From Pseudevernia furfuracea (Eukaryota; Ascomycota; Lecanoromycetes; Lecanorales; Parmeliaceae): a stretch of 64,000 nt of DNA. The stretch is from positions 59,909-123,908 of the forward strand of contig JAIUPT010000051.1 of the NCBI GenBank assembly GCA_022315425.1. Direction: 5' to 3'. Below are positions 36,701-47,964 of the stretch, one piece after another. The notes below the pieces were generated by a model that was not told the DNA's origin, searched no databases, and saw only the letters and a program-made list of their open reading frames with translations. Position numbers and translations under genes: made by a program. Each line of letters starts with the position of its first letter. The stretch's first letter is position 1.

Positions 36701-37452
36701 CAGCAAGATATCCAGTGTGCAGAGAAAACACATTATAAGTCTGTGGAAGTGGCTCACACACAGCATGTCTTATGTATTGTGCAGTGAGGCAGAGGAGGAA
36801 GGGGAGCTGGAGCAGCTGAGGAGGCAGTTTGACCACTCTGAAGCAGCTCGGCATGCCCTGGAGAAGCGTGTCAAGGAGGCTGGCTCCATGCAGCAGCGCC
36901 TCATCATGGCTTGCACTGTTGGGTCAGTCCTTGTCTGCCTGCACACAAGCATTGCCCTTCTCTTGCCCCCATTGTCAAATGCGATGTGGCAAAATTCCTG
37001 AATGCCATTTCTGGGTCATGTCTGCATGCAGCAAGACATTCTGTATGGTTTCCATTGCATTCAACATATCAACCTCGCTGCTGTGACTAGCATGACAGCA
37101 GCACAGGCACGCAGTGCTTGAGACACATCACTATAGATGGGCTTTGCATGATGAGCACCTTTCAGTCAGACTCCTGCCTTTCGTACTGGCATGCTGCCTA
37201 ATCTAGGGGCTGTTTCTGCATTCAGGGGCCTGTTGGGGTTGGAAGCTGCTGAGCATGACAGGTGGTGGATCAGGAGGCGGCAGCTGCAGCTACCCTGTGG
37301 CGCCTCCTGCAAACTACCAGGCTAACCTTCCTGGCCAGATCACCTGGGCCTTTGAGCCTGCAGCACTTGGCTTGACTGCATGTGCATGTGGACCCCATGA
37401 TGGCATCATGTCTTGGGACAGCCTCATTGCAACCTCGGACCATCTACATTAG
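33799..37452 (+). CDS. AIG1/GIMAP-type GTPase with disordered N-terminus and coiled-coil tail (left arm)
   Basis: AIG1 proteins are GTP-binding switches, often at membranes and linked to defence or immunity in plants and animals. Exons are 33799-33814, 34063-34923, 35130-35236, 35605-35879, 36318-36486, 36785-36922 and 37226-37452 (TAG). About 270 Ser/Pro-rich residues precede the G domain. Motifs are G1 GKTGNGKSATGN, the switch-region RSVTTHSQ, G3 DTPG continuing as LFDT across an intron, and THGD at the G4 position. A coiled coil (EAEEEGELEQLRRQ onward) and a short hydrophobic segment, LIMACTVGGLLGWKLL, follow and could anchor it to a membrane. In this arm single bases break the frame in exons 3, 5 and 7. 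The right arm is in frame at those three places, and combining the arms gives about 597 residues. Confidence 0.85.
35297..35412. repeat. Hairpin inverted repeat in AIG1 intron (left arm)
   Basis: The segment 35297-35352 pairs with 35364-35412. It contains GAGCAACTCCTGAAA and its complement, and CTTGGCATGGCAGT and its complement, with a loop of about 11 nt. Confidence 0.85.
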
Positions 37453-38001
37453 AGTGTCCTGTGCAAGTCCCAGTCGTGCAAACGTGGTGTACAGCTAGCG
37501 CTATCAGGACAACCTTGCAGTGACAAAATCTCCTTTCAATGTCTGCCAATGTCAGCTTGCGTTGAATTGTGTATTGCTCAATGTATTGCATAACGTTTAG
37601 GCAAGGTGCTGTCAATGCCATGTTTAGGATGTACCTTAATGCAAGGCAAGGAACAGTGTATGAGTAGCTTAGGGATTTCAATCTGTGTATATTTCCCTGC
37701 ATGTTCAGCTAGATTTGATCAGGTCAAGTTTATACAACTTCATGTATCATACAGAGACATTGGGTCCTATCATGTTCTTTCTTAGCTGTTTGCTGAGGCA
37801 CATGCAGAAACGTAGTCCAATACCGGGCCAAGATGATGTACATTAGTGGAGCAACAGACTTGTAAAGAAACAAGACAACACTCAGGACAATGGTCCTTGC
37901 ACTGACAGAGCATCACATCGTTCGTTTGGACCTGGGCTGCCTGTGCTGCAGCACACTACAGCTTGTGATCTTTTGATCTATCAACAAACAAGAAATCAAG
38001 T
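37453..38001. other. Convergent 3' intergenic region
   Basis: It lies between the stop of the GTPase gene and the stop of the oppositely directed helicase gene. It holds no gene and probably both 3' untranslated regions. Confidence 0.6.
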
Positions 38002-38848
38002 CTAAGGATGCGCGGCCAGCAGATCTGCAAGTGTATTGCCAGCCAAAAGCTCAGCCTCTTGCAACTGCACTCCTGTCTGACCCTGACCAGGCGTTTGCAG
38101 CTTCTTCCTCTGATGTGCCAAGATAGACTTCTCAATGGTGCCTTCAGTCAACAGGCGAATGATGCGTGTTGGCTTTGTCTGACCTGTACCAAAAGAAGAG
38201 ATTGTTGATGACATTTGAGGGCAAGGTCTCAACAGCCACAAGCTGTCTGTGATCACAAAGGAGGTCTCAACAGCCACAAGCTGTGTAGGATCACAAAGGG
38301 AGGTCTCGCAAGGAGCAACTTGATGTGCTGATACACACATTGCTTCCATTATGTAAGCTGTGTGCATAATCACTGATACACACCAGTCTCACATGCAAAC
38401 CTCACGTAATCTGAGTACACATGCCGATACACTGAACGCAATAAGCTCACCTAGTTTGTACACCTATGCTGATAGACATATTGCACCTGCTTGCAAAGCT
38501 CACCTAGTCTGTACACACGCGCTGCAGCCGGTGCTTCCAGGCCGGGTTCAACTAGGCTCCAGCAGGAACACATGACTGGCAACAGTGAGTGTCAGACCAG
38601 CAGCACCACCACCAGTGGACATGACCACTGTGAGGACAGTGCACTCAGGCTCCTTCATGAACCTCTGTAGTGCTGCACTCGCGAGTCAGCCTGGGCGCCA
38701 GCTATGGAGGTGTAGCAGATGTTGTTGTCCTCAGGGCCTCTTCCACCAGACGCAGCAGGCGGCTCCAGGAGCTGAAGACCACCGCCTTGGCTGTGGGGTC
38801 GGCTTGCCTCATTGCTGCAAGCTCCAACAGCAAAGCAGACACCTGCAA

Positions 38849-38880
<32 letters not shown>

Positions 38881-41800
38881 TAATAATAATGATGATGATG
38901 ATACAGGACATTTAAAAATGAATTCGCTTTCCAGCTCATGATGAGCTAGGTATGTACAGACACCTGAATCGAATATGTTTCAACATAAAGGTCAACACCT
39001 GAGTGACATTTTGACAACACTCTTTGCATACACACATGTCTCAGTGTAAGTTGTCTTTACCTGCCTTTGCTGCAGCTGATACATTAGAGAACTGGCAAAA
39101 CCTGCCAAATTGGTACAATAACAGTATCTCAGGTGCTGATTGATCTTGTTCAGCATGGGTCAGAAAATTTCAACAGAGTGAGGCAGATCTGCTGATGGTA
39201 CCGAGCAAAACCTTCATGTTGATGAAAGCCATACCTTGGAGCCATAATCTCCTTGCATGCTTGCTGCCTGCGAGCCTCTTCAGCCTCCTCCTCTGACACA
39301 GCATCATACAAGTCCTTGGACTGCAGGGGGCCCGGCACAGAGGGGCAGGGCACTTCGCCTGATGCCCCACCCTCCACTAGCTCATGTATGCATGCCACTG
39401 CAACACATACATACTGTCATACACATGAGCTTATGTATCGCAGCATGTGTAAGCTGCATTGCTGGTCAGTATTACTACTGGTGATGTTATCAAAACAAGC
39501 CTCAGATATGGCATTCCAGCAAGTGTTATGTGGCACCTGGACCATCTAAGCTACGGCAGTCCAGACCTGACTGTGCATGCTATTGCTTGAACACCGACTG
39601 GAAACACTGATCAGTTGAACAGACACCTTGGCTCAACCAGGCACAAGAGCACTGCTCTACTCATGCAGGACCTCTTCGCTGCACAAGGAACAGGCACGCA
39701 CAGGATGAGGTCAACCAGGTGAATTGCATGCTTCATGCAATGAAATCTTACCTGCAGAAGTAATGCCACAAGCTGTCACAGTACGCGCTGCACAGCTCAT
39801 CCAGACAGATGGGACACAAGTTGGTGTCCCCTGTTCCACAATCTCGCCCCCCAAGTGGCTCCCAGCAGGGCCATTTGGAATGGCCTTGCACCTTGCCCTC
39901 ACGTCAGCAGTGACTTCCATCTGCTTATGGTACATGTGCTGTACAGTGCGCCACTTGTTGCTCACTGTTTCATGGCTTGAGCTGACAGCAGAAGCTGCTG
40001 CTGCTGCTGTCTCTGCCGCGACGGGCTTTCAGATCATCATACGGCCTTCAAAATGAGACTTTGCTGCCCTGCATGCATCAAGACGTGTGATTGCCTGACA
40101 CTAGTGTGGTGGACACAGGATCATGCGCCCAGCAAGCAGAGCACACTGAGGTATGCAGGATAGACAGCACAAGCCGCAGCAGGTTCAGAAGCAGGTCTAG
40201 AATCAGGTTCACAATCAACATGCGGCCATAGTCAAGCAGCCCTGGTAAAAACAACGCCATTGATCTTGTTTAATGCCGTGCAGGAATGCTCAGGCACCAA
40301 GCACTGCCACTCATCCTCAGAGCATGGTTGAGACAGATCTGGAAACATGCAGCAGGACCTAACCCACTGCACAGCAGCCCCATGAATTCAAATTCAACAG
40401 GGCATGCAGCAATGCACAGACTGGTGAGTCTGTCAGCAGGGGCCTCAGAGGGATGCACACGACAGACCCTAAGGTGAGCAGCATGGGCTTCAGACAGGTG
40501 CACAGCACGCATCAGCTCCCAGCTCCATCTCAGGGCCATTTGGCGTGCCCGCTTACTAAACCTAGGGGCCTCTTCAGGTTGCAGCCCCACTTCTGGCACT
40601 AGCCCTAGTCTATCCTCAGCTGTGTCGACTCTGTTTCCAGCACCTATGGCACAACTCAAAATGCTTCTCATTTAATATTTAATGTATATCGTTGTAGATA
40701 TATGGGCATTGCGCAGCTGCTTGAGTGGGTCAACAAGGACTGACAAGCCTTTTGAGCTTCCTATGTTTGTGTTTTGTTTTGGGTTTTTTCTTTCATAATT
40801 GTAGTACAAGGGGGGTGAGCATAATCATTCATTGCATGCTCTGCTCAGCCGTATCCATGCATGAGCATTCAGTACATTTGCATGGGAAGCATGACAGCAC
40901 AAAACCACTACCCTCGTACTGCAAATCTGGATGAAGTTTGTCAGGGCCAATGGAGCTGTGAACGCACCAGATATAGGAATCTCACCAGTACGCATGGCCA
41001 GGTTTGCGTTTTGGAAATGTTGCAACCAAAGGCATGATGTACTCTGGGTGTGGTGAGCATGATGTGATGTTAGTGCGATGCCAGATGTTGATAGGCAATT
41101 GACCTTAAGATGCAGTCATGGTTGCATGCAGACGCACAGTATCACGCAGCATGGTGCTGTATGGTGCATCCAGAGTTCTCAGACCCAAGACATACCTGGC
41201 AATCCAGTGCAAGGTCTAAGGAATCAGAGTCACCAGCAGTAACAGCAGCAGCAGCAGCAGCAGCAGCTGCAAGACGTACCTGGCATTCCAGTTCAAGGTC
41301 TAAGCGATCAGAGTCACCAGCAGCAGCAGCAGCTGCTGCACACGGTTGTCAGCTCGGCCAGCAGGTCCAAACCATCCAGAAAAACCTTTCTCCATGCTCT
41401 GCTGTCTGCTCCTAGCTTGCTCCTTCTCTCCCTCACTTCATGACTCACCTCCTCTTCTTGCCCTTGGTAAGTCGATGGTGCGCTTGGCCCTGGTTGGTCA
41501 GACTCATTCTTGATTGCCTGATTTGGCACGCCTGAACTTGGCCCTGGGTGCTCGGGGCCATGGGCTGCGTCCTGACAAGGGCAATGTTGGGGTTGGCCCT
41601 GTCTGTTTAGGGTGATTGGCCACATCTGATCAGGCAACGTCAGGGTTGACCCTGGTGGGTGCAGGCTACTAGCAGCAGCTGGCTCAGACAGACAGGTTTT
41701 GGCCCTCGCTGAGCAAGACCATGTGCTGCATCCTGATTTGGCACTGCCATGCTTGGCCCTGCTGTGTCAGCATCATGTGGCCTAGCATGATCATGTGATG

Positions 41801-42701
41801 ACATGTGTGTTGGTGGGAGGCATCTGTGGCTGAAGGTCCAGATGAGACTGCAACCTCAGCATCTGCTTGGTGAGCAGAAGAGATTGCCACCCCTGATCCT
41901 GATGGATCATATTTGTGCTGACTGACGCTGCTAGATCATAACCAACAGCTTGAGACAGCTTCTCGGTCTGTTCTCCTGTGCTGTGCTCGAGGGGCTTCTT
42001 GCATTTGGCCAGACCCATTCTCACTGACTCCTCCACGTGCTGTGCTGCAGCTGAGGCCATCCTGCCCTTCAGACGCTGCTCATCTGCCCATTTGACGCTT
42101 GGCTTTGGGCAGCTGTGACCCTTCAGGGTCGTGCTCATCTGCCCTTTGACGCTTGCCATTGGGCAGCTTTGACCCGTCAGCTCCCTCCTCTACCCGTTCA
42201 CATTTCCCAATGATTTGCGTTCCAACAGGCAAGCAAGAGCTGCTGATGCTACGCCATTGCCCTCTGCATAACCTTGGCAACAGGTGGAAAGGGCAAAGAG
42301 CCATCTGATGCACGGGTGTCAGAAGTTCAGCCACTTCCAAGCTGAGAGGCAGATTCCACCGCGGCTGAGATCTGTTGCATCACCTCTTTGTATGCATTAC
42401 CTGCACAGACACCAACTGAGGTCTCTTCCAGACAGACTACAAGTCCTAGACATAGCGAGCCTGCATGCAGCATACAGAACCCTGCACCTTGACCCTAAGT
42501 GCATTTTCAAGCATGACACCCCCACTCACATCACAGAGTCACAAGGTGTAGATGTTCCTGGCAGCAGATGTGTGAGCATGCCAGTGGTATCTGATGCAGC
42601 TATGCAGTGACATTTTGACAAGCTGTGTATTCATGCCATGCATGCCCCAGAGTCATGCAGTGGTCATGCCATCAAGCATGCTTTTCATGCTGGAGTCGGC
42701 T
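38002..42701 (-). CDS. SNF2-family helicase/RING protein, SHPRH/RAD5-like, 5' end lost at the palindrome axis (left arm)
   Basis: SHPRH/RAD5-type proteins are nuclear DNA translocases that also act as ubiquitin ligases. Exons include 39752-40068 (RING part), 39235-39397, 38504-38842 and 38002-38183 (TAG). Upstream coding lies near 40270-40671 and 41,300-42,400. The C-terminal helicase half is clear: KAVVFSSWSRLLRLVEEAL, RFMKEPECTVLTVVMSTGG, NPGLEAQAAARVYR and LGQTKPTRIIRLL. The N-terminal SNF2 ATPase half is absent, because the sequence folds back at 42,702. Near 41,900-42,250 there is a repeated basic motif, KRQRADE, resembling a nuclear signal. Several one-base indels differ from the right arm. 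Two frame breaks, after EEALR and at LLEPS, are shared by both arms. Confidence 0.75.
38219..38515. repeat. Tandem duplications in an SNF2 intron, including copies of the splice donor (left arm)
   Basis: At 38,225-38,315 a segment of about 43 bp with GGTCTCAACAGCCACAAGCT is repeated. At about 38,395-38,515 three diverged copies of CTCACCTAGTCTGTACAC occur; this is the donor and exon end at 38504 read on the other strand. Confidence 0.75.
38849..38902. repeat. Microsatellite (AAT)n/(GAT)n (left arm)
   Basis: It sits next to the acceptor of exon 38504-38842. Its length and interruptions differ from the right-arm copy at 46520-46571. Confidence 0.95.
41210..41345. repeat. Tandem duplication of an exon end with donor, flanked by GCA triplets (left arm)
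   Basis: Two copies of about 64 bp each hold an AGTCACCAGCAG-like start and a GTACCTGGCA/ATACCTGGCA splice-donor complement, separated by polymorphic GCA runs. Confidence 0.8.
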
Positions 42702-42711
42702 TCTTGAAAAG
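42702..42711. other. Palindrome axis, 10-nt spacer
   Basis: TCTTGAAAAG separates the arms. On its left AGTCGGCT ends at 42701 and on its right AGCCGACT begins at 42712. The spacer is itself nearly self-complementary (CTT and AAG). Confidence 0.95.
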
Positions 42712-45700
42712 AGCCGACTCCAGCATGAAAAGCATGCTTGATGCATGACCACTGCATGACTCTGGGGCATGCATGGCATGAATACACAGCTTGCAAAATG
42801 TCACTGCATAGCTGCATCAGATACCACTGGCATGCTCACACATCTGCTGCCAGAACATCACCACCATCTTGTGACTCTGTGATGTGATGAGGGGTGTCAT
42901 GCTTGAAAATGGCACTTAGGGTCAAGGTGCAGGGTTCTGTAGCTGCATGCAGGCTCGCTATGTCTAGGACTTGAAGTCTGTCTGGAAGAGACCTCAGTTG
43001 GTGTCTGTGCAGGTAATGCATACAAAGAGGTGATGCAACAGATCTCAGCCGCGGTGGGAATTCTGCCTCTCAGCTTGGAAGTGGCTGAACTTGCTGGACA
43101 CCCGTGCATCAGATGGCTCTTTGCCCTTCTCACCTGTTGACCAAGGTTATGCAGAGGGCAATGGCGTAGCATCAGCAGCTCTTGCTTGCCTGTTGGAACG
43201 CAAATCATTGGGAATGTGAACGGGTAGAGGAGGGAGCTGACGGGTCAAAGCTGCCCAATGGCAAGCGTCAAAGGGCAGATGAGCAGCGCCCTGAAAGGGT
43301 CACAGCTGCCAAAGCCAAGCGTCAAAGGGCAGATGAGCAGCGTCTTGAAGGGCAGGATGGCTCAGCTGCAGGCACAGCACGTGGAGGAGTCAGTGAGAAT
43401 GGTCTGGCCAAATGCAAGAAGCCCCTCAGAGCACAGCACAGGAGAACAGACCGAGAAGCTTGTCTCAAGCTGTTGGTTATGATCTAGCAGCGTCAGTCAG
43501 CACAAATATTGATCCATCAGGATCAGGGGTGGCAATCTCTTCTGCTCACCAAGCAGATGCTGAGGTTTGCAGTCTCATCTGGACCTTCAGCCACAGATGC
43601 CTCCCACCAACACAATGTCACATGATCACTGCTAGGCCACATGATGCTGACACAGCAGGGCCAAGCATGGCAGTGCCAAATCAGGATGCAGCACATGGTC
43701 TTGCTCAGCGAGGGCCAAAACCTGTCTGTCTGAGCCAGCTGCTGCTAGTAGCCTGCAACCCACCAGGGTCAACCCTGACGTTGCCTGATCAGGATGTGGC
43801 CAATCACCCTAAACAGACAGGGCCAACCCCAACATTGCCTTGTCAGGACGCAGCCCATGGCCCGAGAACCCAGGGCCAAGTTCAGGGCGTGCCAAATCAG
43901 GCAATCAAGAATGAGTCTGACCAACCAGGGCCAAGCGCACCATCGCCTTACCAAGGGCAAGAAGAGGAGGTGAGTCATGAAGTGAGGGAGAGAAGGAGCA
44001 AGCTAGGAGCAGACAGCAGAGCATGGAGAAAGGTTTTTCTGGATGGTTTGGACTGCTGGCCGAGCTGACAACCGTGGCAGCAGCTGCTGCTGCTGCTGGT
44101 GACTCTGATCGCTTAGACCTTGAACTGGAATGCCAGGTACGTCTTGCAGCTGCTGCTGCTGCTGCTGCTGCTGTTACTGCTGGGACTCTGATTCCTTAGA
44201 CCTTGCACTGGATTGCCAGGTATGTCTTGGGTCTGAGAACTCTGGATGCACCATACAGCACCATGGCTGCGTGATACTGTGCGTCTGCATGCAACCATTG
44301 ACTGCATCTTAAGGTCAATTGCCTATCAACATCTGGCATCGCACTAACATCACATCATGCTCACCACCACCCAGAGTACATCATGCTTTGGTTGCAACAT
44401 TCCAAAAACGCAAACCTGGCCATGCGTACTGGTGAGATTCCTATATCTGGTGCGTTCACAGCTCCATTGGCCCTGACAAACTTCATCCAGATTTTGCAGT
44501 ACGAGGGTGTGTTTGTGCGTCATGTCTCCATGCAAATGTACTGAATGCTCATGCATGGATACGGCTGAGCAGAGCATGCAATGAATGATTATGCTCACCC
44601 CCCTTGTACTACAATTATGAAAGAAAAAACCCAAAACAAAACACAAACATAGGAAGCTCAAAAGGCTTGTCAGTCCTTGTTGACCCACTCAAGCAGCTGG
44701 CGCAATTGCCCATATATCTACAACATATACATTAAATATTAAATGAAGCATTTTGAGTTGTGGCCATAGGTGCTGGAAACAGAGTCGACACAGCTGAGGA
44801 TAGACTTAGGGCTAGTGCCAGAAGTGGGGCTGCAACCTGAAGAGGCCCACCTAGGTTTAGTAAGCGGGCACGCCAAATGGCCCTGAGATGGAGCTGGGAG
44901 CTGATGCGTGCTGTGCACCTGTCTGAAGCCCATGCTGCTCACCTTAGGGTCTGTCTGTGCATCCCTCTGAGGCCCCTGCTGACAGACTCACCAGTCTGTG
45001 CATTGCGTGCATGCCCCTGTTGAATTTGAATTCATGGGGCTGCTGTGCAGTGGGTTAGGTCCTGCTGCATGTTTCCAGATCTGTCTCAACCATGCTCTGA
45101 GGATGAGTCGGCAGTGCTTGGTGCCTGAGCATTCCTGCACGGCATTAAACAAGATCAATGGGCGTTGTTTTTACCAGGGCTGCGTGACTATGGCCGCATG
45201 TTGATTGTGAAACCTGATTCTAGACCTGCTCTCTGAAACCTGCTGCGGCTTGTGCTGTCTATCCTGCATACCTCAGTGTGCTCTGCTTGCTGGGCGCATG
45301 ATCCTGTGTCACCACACTAGTGTCAGGCAATCACACGTCTTGATGCATGCAGGGCAGCAAAGCTCATTTTGAAGGCGACGTATGATGATCTGAAAGCCCG
45401 TCGCGGCAGAGCAGCAGCAGCAGCAGCTTCTGCTGTCAGCTCAAGCCATGAAACAGTGAGCAACAAGTGGCGCACTGTACAGACACATGTACCATAAGCA
45501 GATGGAAGTCACTGCTGACGTGAAGGGCAAGGGCAAGGCCATTCCAAATGGCCCTGCTGGGAGCCACTTGGGGGGCGAGATTGTGGAACAGGGGGACACC
45601 AACTTGTGTCCCATCTGTCTGGATGAGTGTGCAGCGCGTACTGTGACAGCTTGTGGCATTACTTCTGCAGGTAAGATTTCATTTGCATGAAGCATGCCAA

Positions 45701-47416
45701 TTCACCTGGTTGACCTCATCCTGTGCGTGCCTGTTCCTTGTGCAAGCGAAGAGGTCCTGCATGAGTAGAGCAGTGCTCTTGTGCCTGGTTGAGCCAAGGT
45801 GTCTGTTCAACTGATCAGTGTTTCCAGTCGGTGTTCAAGCAATAGCATGCACAGTCAGGTCTGGACTGCCGTAGCTTAGATGGTCCAGGTGCACCATAAC
45901 ACTTGCTGGAATGGCCATATCTGAGGCTTGTTTTGATAACATCACCAGTAGTAATACTGACCAGCAATGCAGCTTACACATGCTGCGATACATAAGCTCA
46001 TGTGTATGACAGTATGTATGTGTTGCAGTGGCATGCATACATGAGCTAGTGGAGGGTGGGGCATCAGGCGAGTGCCCTGCCCTCTGTGCCGGCCCCCCTG
46101 CAGTCCAAGGACTTGTATGATGCTGTGTCAGAGGAGGAGGCTGAAGAGGCTCGCCAGGCAGCAGCATGCAAGGAGATTATGGCTCCAAGGTATGGCTTTC
46201 ATCAACATGAAGGTTTTGTGGTACCATCAGCAGATCTGCCTCACTCTGTTGAAATTTTCTGACCCATGCTGAACAAGATCAATCAGCACCTGAGATACTG
46301 TTATTGTACCAATTTGGCAGGTTTTGCCAGTTCTCTAATGTATCAGCTGCAGCAAAGGCAGGTAAAGACAACTTACACTGAGACATGTGTGTATGCAAAG
46401 AGTGTTGTCAAAATGTCACTCAGGTGTTGACCCTTTATGTTGAAACATTCGATTCAGGTGTCTGTACATACCTAGCTCATCATGAGCTGGAAAGCGAATT
46501 CATTTTTAAATGTCCTGTATCATCATCATCATTATTATTATGTATTATTATTATTATTATTATTATTATTTTGCAGGTGTCTGCTTTGCTGTTGGAGCTT
46601 GCAGCAATGAGGCAAGCCGACCCCACAGCCAAGGCGGTGGTCTTCAGCTCCTGGAGCCGCCTGCTGCGTCTGGTGGAAGAGGCCCTGAGGACAACAACAT
46701 CTGCTACACCTCCATAGCTGGCGCCAGGCTGACTCGCGAGTGGCAGCACTACAGAGGTTCATGAAGGAGCCTGAGTGCACTGTCCTCACAGTGGTCATGT
46801 CCACTGGTGGTGGTGCTGCTGGTCTGACACTCACTGTTGCCAGTCATGTGTTCCTGCTGGAGCCTAGTTGAACCCGGGCCTGGAAGCACAGGCTGCAGCG
46901 CGTGTGTACAGACTAGGTGAGCTTTGCAAGCAGGTGCAATATGTCTATCAGCATAGGTGTACAAACTAGGTGAGCTTATTGCGTTCAGTGTATCGGCATG
47001 TGTACTCAGATTACGTGAGGTTTGCATGTGAGACTGGTGTGTATCAGTGATTATGCACACAGCTTACATAATGGAAGCAATGTGTGTATCAGCACATCAA
47101 GTTGCTCCTTGAGACCTCCCTTTGTGATCCTACACAGCTTGTGGCTGTTGAGACCTCCTTTGTGATCACAGACAGCTTGTGGCTGTTGAGACCTTGCCCT
47201 CAAATGTCATCAACAATCTCTTCTTTTGGTACAGGTCAGACAAAGCCAACACGCATCATTCGCCTGTTGACTGAAGGCACCATTGAGAAGTCTATCTTGG
47301 CACATCAGAGGAAGAAGCTGCAAACGCCTGGTCAGGGTCAGACAGGAGTGCAGTTGCAAGAGGCTGAGCTTTTGGCTGGCAATACACTTGCAGATCTGCT
47401 GGCCGCGCATCCTTAG
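42712..47416 (+). CDS. SNF2-family helicase/RING protein, SHPRH/RAD5-like, 5' end lost (right arm)
   Basis: Mirror copy of the left-arm helicase gene. Exons include 45353-45670, about 46,029-46,191, 46577-46915 and 47235-47416. The RING exon is in frame here: CPICLDECAARTVTACG, preceded by LKATYDDLKARRGRAA. The second half of the RING, after the intron, lacks the usual CxHxF/C spacing and reads VACIHELVEGG. In exon 46577-46915 one C present in the left arm is missing near 46,727. The coding region cannot be followed past the palindrome axis. Confidence 0.75.
44080..44222. repeat. Tandem duplication of an exon end with donor (right arm)
   Basis: Copies at about 44,080 and 44,144 each read GACTCTGAT, CTTAGACCTTG and TGCCAGGTA, that is an exon tail plus GT donor. 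The distance from the first donor to the next AG is only about 13 nt. Confidence 0.8.
46520..46571. repeat. Microsatellite (ATC)n/(ATT)n (right arm)
   Basis: Mirror of 38849-38902 with a different interruption pattern. Confidence 0.95.
46904..47020. repeat. Three tandem copies of an SNF2 splice donor segment (right arm)
   Basis: GTGTACAGACTAGGTGAG is followed about 53 and 96 bp later by GTGTACAAACTAGGTGAG and TGTACTCAGATTACGTGAG. The first copy ends the exon for helicase motif VI. Confidence 0.8.
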
Positions 47417-47964
47417 ACGTGATTTCTTGTTTGTTGATAGATCAAAAGATCACAAGCTGTAGTGTGCTGCAGCACAGGCAGCCCAGGTCCAAACGAACGA
47501 TGTGATGCTCTGTCAGTGCAAGGACCATTGTCCTGAGTGTTGTCTTGTTTCTTTACAAGTCTGTTGCTCCACTAATGTACATCATCTTGGCCCGGTATTG
47601 GACTACGTTTCTGCATGTGCCTCAGCAAACAGCTAAGAAAGAACATGATAGGACCCAATGTCTCTGTATGATACATGAAGTTGTATAAACTTGACCTGAT
47701 CAAATCTAGCTGAACATGCAGGGAAATATACACAGATTGAAATCCCTAAGCTACTCATACACTGTTCCTTGCCTTGCATAAGGTACATCCTAAACATGGC
47801 ATTGACAGCACCTTGCCTAAACGTTATGCAATACATTGAGCAATACACAATTCAACGCAAGCTGACATTGGCAGACATTGAAAGGAGATTTTGTCACTGC
47901 AAGGTTGTCCTGATAGCGCTAGCTGTACACCACGTTTGCACGACTGGGACTTGCACAGGACACT
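47417..47964. other. Convergent 3' intergenic region (right arm)
   Basis: Mirror of 37453-38001; no gene seen. Confidence 0.6.

Larger units (their letters stand above)
21411..42701. repeat. Left arm of a giant palindrome (at least 21.3 kb)
   Basis: This stretch is reproduced in reverse complement at 42712-64000. Paired coordinates sum to about 85,411-85,429 along the whole length, so insertions and deletions nearly balance. Examples are 22634-23062 with 62363-62791, and 27174-27488 with 57937-58251. The arm may start further left than 21,411, because the partner sequence ends with the window. Confidence 0.97.

Noticed and set aside
38655..38941. Frames with poly-Asn, poly-Ile or poly-Tyr runs
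   Set aside because: They are translations of the AAT microsatellite in a helicase intron.
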